Positions 1-8,485 of a stretch of DNA of 64,000 nucleotides are shown here, piece by piece. The notes under the pieces are model-generated. The model saw nothing but the letters and a program-made list of their open reading frames with translations, was not told where the DNA came from and ran no database searches. Position 1 is the stretch's first letter. Every line of letters starts with the position of its first letter. The translations under genes were made by a program, and so were the position numbers. The DNA lies in NCBI RefSeq assembly GCF_029392315.1, contig NZ_CP113939.1, forward strand, positions 2,232,001 through 2,296,000, read 5' to 3'. The stretch is from Bifidobacterium sp. ESL0690. Lineage in GTDB: Bacteria; Actinomycetota; Actinomycetes; Actinomycetales; Bifidobacteriaceae.

Positions 1-765
1 GACCAGCTCCATCGGCGGCTCGGCGCCCCATGAGTCGGTGTCTTTGAGCAGGTCGCCATAATCCAGTGCATCGTCATAGCACATCACCACGTTCTTGCGC
101 GGCCACGGCCACCAATGGTTGATGCTCGCCGCACCCCACGTCACCGAGCAATAAAGCGGTATCTGATAGCCGAGCCGTCGTGAGGACTCGAGCGCGATGA
201 TGCCGATGCCGTCTTTGAGACTCATCGGCCACTTCAACGGGTCACGAGAGAGCGTGCCTTCCGGCCAGACGGTCAGCGGGCGGCCCGATGTGAGGATATC
301 GATGGATTCCTTCTCGATTTCAATGGCCTTGCCGCTGCGGCGCGGCACCGGCTGCATGCCGACCAGCTGGAACCATTTACCGATGAGAGGCCAGTGCGCC
401 ATCTCGGCTTTGGCCATATAGCGCGGGCGTCGGCCCATGTGGAACAGTGCATCCATGGGAATAAAAACGTCATACATCGTCACGTGCGTAGCGGCCGTGA
501 TGAACGGGCCGGTTTCAGGAACGTGTTCAAGCCCCCACGCATAGACCTTGCTGTGCGCACGAAGCACCGTGGAAACGGCGTCGAGCAAACGTTTCGTACC
601 CTTGGGGTTCTGCGCCTCGATTTCGGCGGTGTTTACCTTGCGGGGGCCAGTCGGGAGGTATTGCGTCGGATCCACCAAATGGTGACGCTTGCCCAGCAGC
701 TCCACTTGCGCATCGCTCAAGGGCAAAACGCTCGAACGCGGCGACGGTTTTCCTTTGGAAGTCAT
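1..765 (-). CDS. Lysophospholipid acyltransferase family protein (PlsC-like), 3' end outside window
   Basis: The frame is open from an ATG at 765 to the window edge (255 codons, no stop). It carries the HX4D acyltransferase motif as THVTMYD and the second family motif as PEGTLSRD, which bind the glycerol-phosphate acceptor in 1-acylglycerol-3-phosphate acyltransferases. The likely role is acylation of a lysophospholipid at the inner membrane face. No signal peptide is visible. The 5' end lies back to back with the TetR gene at 943, and the efflux operator at 821 lies between them. The true C-terminus cannot be seen, so the exact substrate class is open. Confidence 0.8.
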   Translation of the reverse strand, partial: MTSKGKPSPRSSVLPLSDAQVELLGKRHHLVDPTQYLPTGPRKVNTAEIEAQNPKGTKRLLDAVSTVLRAHSKVYAWGLEHVPETGPFITAATHVTMYDVFIPMDALFHMGRRPRYMAKAEMAHWPLIGKWFQLVGMQPVPRRSGKAIEIEKESIDILTSGRPLTVWPEGTLSRDPLKWPMSLKDGIGIIALESSRRLGYQIPLYCSVTWGAASINHWWPWPRKNVVMCYDDALDYGDLLKDTDSWGAEPPMELV

Positions 766-820
766 GCCCCTATTGTGCCTCGGGGCTGCGAACTCCCCTT
801 ATAGCGACACACCTTATACA

Positions 821-837
821 ATACCGACCAACGGTAT
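821..837. promoter_or_regulatory. TetR-type operator 1 (ATACCG-N5-CGGTAT)
   Basis: Perfect 6-bp inverted arms ATACCG and CGGTAT are separated by 5 bp, upstream of the TetR gene at 943. The same palindrome with the same spacing occurs at 1736-1752 in front of the MFS gene. This two-site arrangement is what an autoregulated repressor controlling an adjacent pump would need. Confidence 0.8.
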
Positions 838-942
838 GTATACTGATTACAAGATTAGCTTGGTTACGAACGAGGCATGCAATCGGTTAGGCTTACGCTC
901 CACTTACCGCCAGTCCATCGATATCACAAAAGAAGGCAAAGC

Positions 943-1659
943 ATGGCACGCAACGCACACCCTGAAGTGACCAGACGCCGTATACTCGACGCCGCACAGA
1001 AGCTGTTCGCCGCCAAAGGCTACGAAAACACGTCAGTGCAGGACATTCTTGACAAACTAGGAGATCTCTCCAAAGGCGCGATATATCACCATTTCAAGTC
1101 CAAACTGGACATTCTCGATGCCATCAGCGACGAAGACAACAAGAAATCCTATGCCCAATACGACGCGCTTCTGGAGCGCAAAGACCTGAACGGCCTGCAG
1201 AAAATCCGCGAGCTTTTCTTGGCTACCATGACCGACCAGGAACATGTCGAAAGGCTCAAGGGCACGCTCCCCACAGCCGACGACCCGCAGAATCTCAGCG
1301 AAAGTGTCGGCGCATGGACGCACACGTTGCCGGTCGGCATGCGCAAACTCATCGATTGTGGCATCAAGGATGGTTCCATCATCACAGACTATCCGCAGGA
1401 GGCCGCCGAACTGCTCACGCTGCTGATGAATATATGGTTCATGCCGAATTTCTACCCCGGTACCCGGAGCGTTTTGCGGCACCGCGCACAATGCCTGGCC
1501 ACCATCTGCGTCTCCATCGGCGTGCCCGCGATTACACACGACATGGTCGACCAGCTGGCCGATTTCTACTCGCAGATTCAGATTCCTGCTCCCGTAGACG
1601 ATTCCAAAAACGGAGAAACGAAACCTCAAAAGGCTGACCGTAAGAAAGCCCAAAAATAA
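943..1659 (+). CDS. TetR/AcrR family transcriptional repressor
   Basis: This 238-residue protein has an N-terminal TetR_N helix-turn-helix (ARNAHPEVTRRRILDAA, then a recognition helix ending LSKGAIYHHFKSK) and a divergent ligand-binding C-terminal half ending in a Lys-rich tail. The ATG at 943 is preferred because AGAAGG precedes it; the frame is open further upstream but without a Shine-Dalgarno. It probably represses itself and the downstream MFS exporter, since matching operators lie in front of both. The inducing ligand is not predictable. Confidence 0.88.
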   Translation: MARNAHPEVTRRRILDAAQKLFAAKGYENTSVQDILDKLGDLSKGAIYHHFKSKLDILDAISDEDNKKSYAQYDALLERKDLNGLQKIRELFLATMTDQEHVERLKGTLPTADDPQNLSESVGAWTHTLPVGMRKLIDCGIKDGSIITDYPQEAAELLTLLMNIWFMPNFYPGTRSVLRHRAQCLATICVSIGVPAITHDMVDQLADFYSQIQIPAPVDDSKNGETKPQKADRKKAQK

Positions 1660-1735
1660 CGCCACTTAGCCACGACCTCAACAACCGAAACAATTTCTCA
1701 CTGACAACATACTGATCAATCATTACCAAATTTAC

Positions 1736-1752
1736 ATACCGTCGGTCGGTAT
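1736..1752. promoter_or_regulatory. TetR-type operator 2, upstream of the MFS gene
   Basis: ATACCG and CGGTAT arms are separated by 5 bp, and the symmetry extends to ACATACCG...CGGTATGT. The site lies 25 bp before the MFS start. It is the same site as at 821-837, so both genes are probably controlled by the TetR protein encoded between them. Confidence 0.8.
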
Positions 1753-1777
1753 GTATTTAAGAAAACGTTAAGAAACA

Positions 1778-3199
1778 ATGAACAAACAGATTTACAAACC
1801 GACTGTTTCACCGCTACGTTCCGGCAACTTTATCCTGCTCATTGCCGGACAAGGACTTTCGCTCTTCGGCAACACCATGCTGCGCTTCGCCATGTCGATG
1901 TGGGTGCTTGACAAAACCGGTTCGGCCACCGTTTTTGCGACGCTGCTCTCCGTCTCCATTGTCCCGACCATTCTGCTCATGCCATTCGGCGGAGTTGTCG
2001 CCGATCGCGTCAACCGACGGACCATGATGGTCGCGCTCGATGCCGTCAGTGGAAGCGTCGTATTGGTTGCAACTCTCGCGTTCGGTGTTATGGAAACCCA
2101 TACCATCGTCTCAATCGCGATGCTGCTCATTACTCTCTCAGCGCTTGACGCACTCGAATCCCCTACCGTCAGCGCCGCCATCCCCCAGATGCTCGGCCGA
2201 AAAGACACCGTATTATTGCGGCGCGCCCAAGCGATTTCCAGCCAGGTCAACTCCATCATGCAAATCATCCCAACCTTCGCCGGCGGTGCGCTATACGCTT
2301 TGATCGGCATCCGCACCATGATGGCCACCACCACTGTCTGTTTCTTCGTCACCGCCGGATTGGAATGCTTCATCAAACTCGATACAGTGCATCACCATGA
2401 AGCTACAAATGGGAATAAGAACGAACCGCCATCAGACAAACAAACCAACCCAGGTTGCGCATCTGCAACGGTGATATTCTCTGATACAGCAGGAATGAAC
2501 GATTCAGAATTATCAAAATTCCAAAATACCAAGCCAACTGTTCACCACCATATCTTCAAGGTTTTTCTGGCTGACATTCGCGATGCCGTCGCGTTTCTCA
2601 GAGCCAACCCGACGCTGCTCGAACTCGTTGCTGTCACCGCCGCCCTCAACTTCTTTCTTAACGGGGTCTCATCCGTCGGTTCACCTTATATCATTCGCAC
2701 AGCGCTGCATTTCGGAGCCGACATCTACGGCTATTGCGACGGAATCATGAGTATCGTCTCGCTGCTTGACACCTTGCTGACCACCGCGCTGGCCGCGAAA
2801 CTGTTCATGCGTCACATGCCGGCAACCATTTACGCCGCCGCCCTCTGTTTCGCGCCGATTGCTGTAGTTTTTGCGCTACCCATGGGGAGGTGGACGAAAT
2901 TGGTCACGTTCATTGTCGCGTTTTGCTTGGTCACACTTTCCATCGACTTCACCAACATCATCGCCACCCCGACTTTTATGACGCTGATTCCCGACGAGCT
3001 GATGGGCAAAATCGGCGCATTCATTTCAGCCGCCAGCCTTTGCGCCGCACCGCTGGGACAGATGACCTACGGCCTGCTGTTCGATCGGCTCGCGGTTGCG
3101 CCGATTATGGTCGGCACCGGCGTTTGCTTGGCAATTGGCGCATTCATGCTCACGCCGATGTGCAAAAGATTTGGGCGTGAAGAAGCAGCGAGGCAGTAA
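1778..3199 (+). CDS. MFS transporter, drug-efflux type
   Basis: This 473-residue membrane protein has about 12 hydrophobic segments in two halves. The second transmembrane segment is followed by the MFS loop signature GGVVADRVNRR. The two halves are joined by a long hydrophilic linker (about residues 200-260, rich in N, K and T) that is unusually long for the family. It resembles macrolide-efflux/EntS-like MFS proteins. Placement 118 bp after a TetR gene, with the same operator in front of both, points to repressor-controlled export of a toxic compound. The substrate is unknown. Confidence 0.85.
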   Translation: MNKQIYKPTVSPLRSGNFILLIAGQGLSLFGNTMLRFAMSMWVLDKTGSATVFATLLSVSIVPTILLMPFGGVVADRVNRRTMMVALDAVSGSVVLVATLAFGVMETHTIVSIAMLLITLSALDALESPTVSAAIPQMLGRKDTVLLRRAQAISSQVNSIMQIIPTFAGGALYALIGIRTMMATTTVCFFVTAGLECFIKLDTVHHHEATNGNKNEPPSDKQTNPGCASATVIFSDTAGMNDSELSKFQNTKPTVHHHIFKVFLADIRDAVAFLRANPTLLELVAVTAALNFFLNGVSSVGSPYIIRTALHFGADIYGYCDGIMSIVSLLDTLLTTALAAKLFMRHMPATIYAAALCFAPIAVVFALPMGRWTKLVTFIVAFCLVTLSIDFTNIIATPTFMTLIPDELMGKIGAFISAASLCAAPLGQMTYGLLFDRLAVAPIMVGTGVCLAIGAFMLTPMCKRFGREEAARQ

Positions 3200-3303
3200 T
3201 CAAACCGACCGAATTTTTCACTTTCCCAACGTGACCGGCAGTTAAATGTGCCTTTTGCTTAGAAGGTGCCACCCGCGCATTGACGAATAACGCAACCGCG
3301 CTA

Positions 3304-4776
3304 TTACTCTTGCGGCGGGGCCGGAGGAGCCCCAACCAAGCCCAGACGTGTCAGCGGGGATGCGGTCAACTGGCGCAGGGCGAGCGTGAGACCGGACATG
3401 AGGCAGCCGACGCCGATGATGGCGGCCATGGTCAACGCGCACGCGCCATTCTTGGCCCAAATAGCCATGATGTCAAGCCCGGGATAAATCTGCCAAAGCA
3501 TGTAGCCAGCGTAGACGCAGGAGACCATGCCGAACGTGATCATGATGCTGCCGACAATCTGTATGCTGGCCGACGACATGCGACTTCCGGGGCTGTCCAT
3601 ACCGGACTTGCGCGTGAACGCGAGCGTAAGCATCGCCAGCCCGCCACCGATGAACAGCGACATCAGCACGTCGGACGGGCGGTGCCAGCGACCGACAATC
3701 ACAGACGCAGCAACAAGGATGCTATACGTTCCTCCAAGCACTGCGACCAGCGCACGCCAGACGCGCGGAACGGCAATAAGCAGCACCAGCACCGACCCCA
3801 CCGCAAGCAAGGTGTGCCCGGAAGGCGCGCTGTTTTCGTGCGTGGAAAGGACACGGATAATCATTGGCCGCGGCAAAAGCCGTTTGAGCCACGCTGCAGC
3901 GTAAGCAACGCCACCGAACACGGCCATCTGGCCAACCAGCCACCAGCGTTTGCGGACCACCGCGATGATGAAAGCAATCACTGCGATCGTCAGGCTGGTC
4001 ACCACTATCACCACGCCACGATTAAGCACATGCGCAACCGCGATGATCCAACTTGGGGCACTCATGTTAAAATTTTGCCATACAATTTCGTCGAAGCTCT
4101 GCCCCTCCATGGTGTGCACGCCGAACCAATAAATCGCGGCGGCCGAGGCAAAACAGAGCAGCGCGAGGACGACGGCGAGAACGCAGCTGGACACACGCGG
4201 ACGGATGGTCAGCGGATCGATTTGAGCGAGTCCTTTTTCGATGTCGTCAACGGCCTCGGAAGCGGTCTCGTTTGAGGCTTCGTCGGCAGATTTGATGCCG
4301 GACTTGCCTGTACTCGTACCTGCCGTGAAAACGCCGCTTGGCAAGGCATTGTCGTCATCGTCAAACGTGGCGCTTTCACTGCCGAAAGCCACAAAACTTA
4401 CCGGTTCATTCTCAATTGGCGGCATAGCTGACGGCTGATTTACTGGTTGAGTCTGGATTACCGGGCCATTTAACAGTTGACTTGCAACGGCATTTGCCGG
4501 ATTACCGGCAGTTGCGTTTACTGGATTACTGGCGGGTACGTTTGCCGAACTTCCAGTAGGAACATTTGTTGAATTACCAACGGATTGGCCTTTCAAAGAC
4601 GACCCCGTCGAAGCCCCCGCAGGTGCCGGCGCAGCACTTTGGGGAGGAGCCGGAGCCTCGGCTTGGGCTCGAGGAGGCGCAGGGATCTCGACTTTGGTCT
4701 GATTGCGCGGTGCGGGTTCGCCGGAATTGCCGGCCTGTGCTGCTTGTGGAACCTGTCCAGTGGAATCGTCAGTCAT
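3304..4776 (-). CDS. PAP2 superfamily membrane phosphatase with long disordered N-terminus
   Basis: This 490-residue protein has roughly 190 N-terminal residues that are Pro/Ala/Asn/Thr-rich with no clear fold, followed by about six transmembrane helices. PAP2 motifs are visible: KRLLPRP (a shortened version of KX6RP), APSGHT and RWHRPSD. The family removes phosphate from lipid phosphates such as undecaprenyl-PP or phosphatidate at the outer membrane face. An ATG at 4776 was chosen; a GTG at 4797 would add seven residues, and neither has a strong Shine-Dalgarno. The low-complexity cytoplasmic extension is unusual and may be an interaction or tether segment. Confidence 0.82.
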   Translation of the reverse strand: MTDDSTGQVPQAAQAGNSGEPAPRNQTKVEIPAPPRAQAEAPAPPQSAAPAPAGASTGSSLKGQSVGNSTNVPTGSSANVPASNPVNATAGNPANAVASQLLNGPVIQTQPVNQPSAMPPIENEPVSFVAFGSESATFDDDDNALPSGVFTAGTSTGKSGIKSADEASNETASEAVDDIEKGLAQIDPLTIRPRVSSCVLAVVLALLCFASAAAIYWFGVHTMEGQSFDEIVWQNFNMSAPSWIIAVAHVLNRGVVIVVTSLTIAVIAFIIAVVRKRWWLVGQMAVFGGVAYAAAWLKRLLPRPMIIRVLSTHENSAPSGHTLLAVGSVLVLLIAVPRVWRALVAVLGGTYSILVAASVIVGRWHRPSDVLMSLFIGGGLAMLTLAFTRKSGMDSPGSRMSSASIQIVGSIMITFGMVSCVYAGYMLWQIYPGLDIMAIWAKNGACALTMAAIIGVGCLMSGLTLALRQLTASPLTRLGLVGAPPAPPQE

Positions 4777-4924
4777 GGTTTTCAGTTTAGATGGCACAGA
4801 CTACGAGGACGGGTCCTTGCAAATCTCAAAGCGGAATATCTACAAGTCCGTCAAATATATCGGCACTAGGCGGCAAGATGCCACTCGAGCTCGCAGGGCA
4901 GGCGAAACTGCCCCGAACGTAAAA

Positions 4925-4948
4925 GGAGACCCGCCGAAGCGGGTCTCC
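4925..4948 (-). terminator. Rho-independent terminator, minus strand
   Basis: A perfect 10-bp stem (GGAGACCCGC / GCGGGTCTCC) has a 4-nt loop. On the minus strand it is followed by TTTTA. It sits directly after the short remnant frame ending at 4978 and would stop transcripts arriving from the toxin-antitoxin pair. Confidence 0.75.
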
Positions 4949-4977
4949 CAACAAGTCCAACTGAAAAGCAGATAACT

Positions 4978-5091
4978 TCACAACTCCATCGTCGTAACGG
5001 TAAGCTTTATCATCGGCCCGTTCAACGTAATAGTCATCGAGACCTTGTCTTTTTGTGGATCTGCTCTGTTCAATTGTGCTTGTAATTCATA
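4978..5091 (-). pseudogene. Possible C-terminal remnant of a lost gene
   Basis: A minus-strand frame of 37 codons, without a credible start, ends at a TGA only 30 bp before a strong terminator. The encoded tail (ending MIKLTVTTMEL) has a normal protein composition. The layout is what remains when a gene's 5' part is deleted but its 3' end and terminator stay. The parent family is not recognised, and chance cannot be excluded. The rest of 4949-5289 shows no gene. Confidence 0.3.
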
Positions 5092-5289
5092 TTATGTACC
5101 ATCCGCCTCGTTAATACAAACCCAAAACGACGTTTGTGCGCTAATGGTAACTAACGTTTCCTTTAAGCCTGTTATGCACATGAAATGTCATATTTTGGTC
5201 CCTGAGAAAAGCCGATTGTGCGTTTCTGTCGTTTCGCTATTCCTGCAGCGTAACGAGGCACCGGTACCCGCAAAATGGCGATGCAAAAC

Positions 5290-5565
5290 TCACACAAACT
5301 CGATCTTGAGTTTGCGACCCAGCCCCTTGGCGATTTGCGCAAGCGTTCGGACCGTTGGAATGGAATTTCCCCTTTCGATGCGCGAATAGTTCGAAGGCCT
5401 CATACCACACCTTTTCGCCACTTCAGCCTGCGTCATATGAGCCTGAATCCGAGCACCCATAATCGCTATCGCGGCTTCGTGCTCTGGCCTGGTGCGCTCA
5501 TACTCCTCCGCAAATTTCGGGTCTCGGCTTTTGCGCTCGGCTATATACCTATCCAAATCATCCAT
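5290..5565 (-). CDS. HigA-like XRE-family antitoxin
   Basis: This 91-residue protein has an HTH_3 domain in its C-terminal half (MTQAEVAKRCGMRPSNYSRI, then a helix containing PTVRTLAQIAKGLG). The N-terminal half is charged and helical. The ATG at 5565 is favoured: GGAAGG precedes it by 11 nt and lies inside the 3' end of the toxin gene. The gene starts 5 bp after the toxin stop, so the order is toxin then antitoxin, as in higBA. It should neutralise the toxin and repress the operon through the paired palindromes at 5939-5967. Confidence 0.85.
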   Translation of the reverse strand: MDDLDRYIAERKSRDPKFAEEYERTRPEHEAAIAIMGARIQAHMTQAEVAKRCGMRPSNYSRIERGNSIPTVRTLAQIAKGLGRKLKIEFV

Positions 5566-5570
5566 CGCTA

Positions 5571-5921
5571 TTACGCCTTCCTTTCCAACCAATCTTTGCG
5601 ATACCGTTTTGCCCTAGACAACTCGACAAGCGGCAGTTTATTTTGCTTTTTCACAAAACCATTGGTGATGATGATTCGACGACCTTCCATGAAAAAATAC
5701 AGAGCACGAACATCATTCCTCGACTGCCGAACGCGTAACTCAAAAATACCGTCAGAGACGCGCTTTGAATATGGCTCACGCAAATGGTTGCCATATACCC
5801 TCAACATGTCGATGTCATCCAACAATTTCCGCGCTAATTTTTCATCCAACGAGCTCAGCAGTTCTTGCATTGGTTCCTTGCCATTAGGCAACGCATAGAA
5901 CTCAACTTCAAAATTTTCCAT
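5571..5921 (-). CDS. HigB/RelE-superfamily toxin (phage Gp49-like)
   Basis: This 116-residue basic protein matches the Gp49/HigB pattern: an early MENFEVEFY strand, then a core with GIFELRVRQSRNDVRALYFF and a late block IIITNGFVKKQNKLP, which is characteristic of ribosome-dependent mRNA interferases. AGGTGA lies just before the ATG. The A+T-rich composition differs from the flanking genes and suggests acquisition. Activity as an mRNA-cleaving toxin is inferred from the family, not shown here. Confidence 0.85.
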   Translation of the reverse strand: MENFEVEFYALPNGKEPMQELLSSLDEKLARKLLDDIDMLRVYGNHLREPYSKRVSDGIFELRVRQSRNDVRALYFFMEGRRIIITNGFVKKQNKLPLVELSRAKRYRKDWLERKA

Positions 5922-5938
5922 GACGTCACCTATTCAGT

Positions 5939-5967
5939 TATCAATTTTGATATTATCATTTTTGATA
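5939..5967. promoter_or_regulatory. Paired palindromic operators of the toxin-antitoxin operon
   Basis: Two 14-bp sites of the form TATCA-N4-TGATA (5939-5952 and 5954-5967) lie 18 bp upstream of the toxin ATG, 15 bp apart centre to centre. They are the likely HigA-type repressor sites overlapping the promoter. Confidence 0.65.
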
Positions 5968-6084
5968 TGTTTTGCAAATTCACTTCATTCACCTCTTTCG
6001 TCCGTTTTGTATTCCATTTCCAGCAAAACACTGCTATACGCCGAAAAGCAAGCTAAAACGGGCACTGTGGTCGGATGATAGGGG

Positions 6085-6174
6085 TTATCCACATTTGAGG
6101 CGTGTCGCGGTTTGAGTCGAGAAATTATACACATTTAGGGCAAATCACGGTGTAAGAAAAATTAGTTATCCACA
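6085..6174 (+). promoter_or_regulatory. DnaA-box cluster upstream of ppk
   Basis: Three copies of TTATNCACA occur, at 6085-6093 (C), 6125-6133 (A) and 6166-6174 (C). The first is followed by TTTGAGGCGTGTC, nearly the same extension seen at 28436 in the second cluster. The stretch 5968-6235 has no gene. A 14-bp palindrome, CCATAGCTCTATGG, lies at 6203-6216 just before ppk. Confidence 0.6.
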
Positions 6175-6235
6175 ATATGATGAATTCTGCGTTTCTTGGC
6201 TTCCATAGCTCTATGGCAATGCTTAGAGTAGATAT

Positions 6236-8464
6236 ATGGCACAGATTTTTGACGCACCCTCGAAGGCATTGCTCCGCAGTCAGATCGCCGAGCACATCGC
6301 TGAAACCGAGAAGTCCGACAAGCGCAAGGCGCTGCCGGAAGAACAGCCGCTGCCCGCAGACCGCTATTTCGATCGCGAGCTGAGCTGGCTGAAATTCAAC
6401 AAACGCGTACTCGAGATGGCCGAGGACCCCGAAGTTCCGCTGCTGGAACGCGCCAATTTCGCCGGCATCTTCGCCTCGAACCTCGACGAATACTTCATGG
6501 TTCGCGTCGCCGGCCTCAAGCGTCGTATCGACACCGGCATCGCGGTGACATCGGCCTCGGGCTTAAGCCCGCGCCAACAGCTGCGTTCAATCAGCGAGAC
6601 CGCGCACGAGCTACAGGCCGAGCACGCCAACGAAGCCATCAAGCACATCCTTCCCGAGCTGGCGAAGGAACACATCGTCTTGCTGAGCTGGGACAGGCTC
6701 ACCAGTGCCGAGCAGGAACGGCTTTCGCGTTATTACCGTCAGCAGGTCTTCCCTGTTTTGACGCCGCTCGCCTTCGACCCCGCACACCCGTTCCCCTACA
6801 TTTCCGGCGGTTCGCTGAACCTTGCCGTGCTGGTGGAGAATCCGAACAGCGGCAAAACGCATTTCGCTCGCGTCAAGGTTCCCGACAACCTGAACCGCCT
6901 GGTTCCCGTCGACGACCTGACCGACGAGGAAAGCCGCGAGGAACGCTATGGCTTCATCACCATGGAGAACCTCATCATCGCCCACCTCGAATCGCTCTTC
7001 CCCGGCATGATCATCAAGGAAGCGCGCTCATTCCGCGTCACCCGTAACGAGGACATCGACGTCGAAGAGGATGATGCCGAAAACCTGCTGAATGCGATGG
7101 AGAAGGAATTGCTGCGCCGTCGTTTCGGACCGCCGATCCGTCTCGAGATCAGCGACGCCACCAGCCCGTTCCTTTCCCAGCTGCTCGCGCGCCGTCTGCG
7201 CGTTAGCGAAGACGAGATTTTCCGTCTGCCCGCACCGCTCGACATGAAGCTGATGTTCGAGCTGCAGGATATCGATCGGCCGGATCTCAAGAACAAGCCG
7301 TTCATCCCGACCACGAACCGCCAGATCGCAACGGTCGAGTCGAGCCGCGCACAAGACATCTTCGCCGCCATCCGCGAGCGCGATATCCTTCTGCACCATC
7401 CTTACGATTCGTTCTCCACTTCGGTGCAGGCCTTCCTTGCGCAGGCCGCCGCCGACCCGAAGGTGCTGGCCATCAAGCAGACGCTTTACCGCACCTCCAG
7501 CAACTCGCCGATCATCGACGCGCTGGTCGATGCCGCGCACGCCGGCAAGCAGGTCTTGGCGCTGGTCGAAATCAAGGCTCGTTTCGATGAGGATGCCAAC
7601 ATCGCTTGGGCCCGCAAACTCGAGCGTGCAGGCGTCCACGTCGTCTATGGCATCGTAGGCCTGAAGACCCATTGCAAGCTCTCACTGGTCGTGCGTCAGG
7701 AAGCGGATGGACTGCGTCGCTACTGCCACGTCGGCACCGGCAATTACAACCCAAAGACCGCCCGTCAGTACACCGACCTTGGCCTGCTGACCTGCGATCC
7801 GGTGGTCGGGCAGGACTTGACGCGCCTGTTCAACCAGCTTTCCGGCTACGCGCCGCGTTCCAGCTTCCATCGGCTACTGGTCGCCCCGCGCACCTGCCGC
7901 AGCGGACTCATCCAGCGTATTCGCCGTGAGGAAGACGCTGCACGCGCTGGTCACGAATCCTGGATCAAGATCAAGGTCAATTCCATCGTCGATGAAAAGA
8001 CCATCGACGCGCTCTATCGCGCCAGCCAGGCCGGAGTGAAAATCGACCTCGTCGTACGCGGTATCTGCGGTCTGAAGCCAGGGGTTCCGGGCTTGAGCGA
8101 GAACATCCGCGTTCATTCTATCCTCGGCCGTTTCCTCGAGCACAGCCGCATCTACGCCTTCGCGAATTCCGCGGGTCCGCAAATCGGCGAAGGTCCGGCT
8201 TCCGGCCCGGAAGTCTGGATCGGTTCGGCCGATTTGATGCACCGCAACCTCGACCGTCGCGTGGAGGCGCTGGTGCGCATCACCGACCCCGAGGAAATCA
8301 CCTCGCTGATTGACTACGTCGATCTGCAGATGGCCGATACCACCTCGTCCTGGCATATGCAGCCGGACGGTACCTATATCCGCCATTCGCACGATAAAGA
8401 CGGCAAGCCTCTGGTCGATTGCCAGGAATTGCTGATCAAGACCCACCAGCGTGGCCGTAAATAA
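6236..8464 (+). CDS. ppk: Polyphosphate kinase 1
   Basis: This 742-residue cytoplasmic enzyme reversibly transfers the gamma-phosphate of ATP onto polyphosphate. It shows the PPK1 domain order: an N-terminal part beginning [21 protein letters not shown], a middle domain, and two catalytic lobes. The autophosphorylated histidine lies in [10 protein letters not shown] (His about 498), with the downstream [16 protein letters not shown] block. There is no clear Shine-Dalgarno. A TAGAGT -10-like hexamer ends 6 nt before the ATG, so the mRNA may be leaderless. The Nudix/phosphatase gene follows after 21 bp and is probably co-transcribed. Confidence 0.95.
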   Translation: MAQIFDAPSKALLRSQIAEHIAETEKSDKRKALPEEQPLPADRYFDRELSWLKFNKRVLEMAEDPEVPLLERANFAGIFASNLDEYFMVRVAGLKRRIDTGIAVTSASGLSPRQQLRSISETAHELQAEHANEAIKHILPELAKEHIVLLSWDRLTSAEQERLSRYYRQQVFPVLTPLAFDPAHPFPYISGGSLNLAVLVENPNSGKTHFARVKVPDNLNRLVPVDDLTDEESREERYGFITMENLIIAHLESLFPGMIIKEARSFRVTRNEDIDVEEDDAENLLNAMEKELLRRRFGPPIRLEISDATSPFLSQLLARRLRVSEDEIFRLPAPLDMKLMFELQDIDRPDLKNKPFIPTTNRQIATVESSRAQDIFAAIRERDILLHHPYDSFSTSVQAFLAQAAADPKVLAIKQTLYRTSSNSPIIDALVDAAHAGKQVLALVEIKARFDEDANIAWARKLERAGVHVVYGIVGLKTHCKLSLVVRQEADGLRRYCHVGTGNYNPKTARQYTDLGLLTCDPVVGQDLTRLFNQLSGYAPRSSFHRLLVAPRTCRSGLIQRIRREEDAARAGHESWIKIKVNSIVDEKTIDALYRASQAGVKIDLVVRGICGLKPGVPGLSENIRVHSILGRFLEHSRIYAFANSAGPQIGEGPASGPEVWIGSADLMHRNLDRRVEALVRITDPEEITSLIDYVDLQMADTTSSWHMQPDGTYIRHSHDKDGKPLVDCQELLIKTHQRGRK

Positions 8465-8485
8465 CAATCAAGAAGTGGGCGATAA

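Noticed and set aside
3280..4275. 331-codon plus-strand frame over the PAP2 gene
   Set aside because: Antisense to a gene with clear PAP2 motifs; His/Arg-rich composition without any domain.
3304..4797. GTG 4797 as start of the PAP2 protein
   Set aside because: It adds only seven residues and has no better ribosome binding site than ATG 4776; kept as an alternative.
5275..5898. 207-codon plus-strand frame over the toxin-antitoxin genes
   Set aside because: Both minus-strand genes have family motifs and ribosome binding sites; the plus frame has neither.
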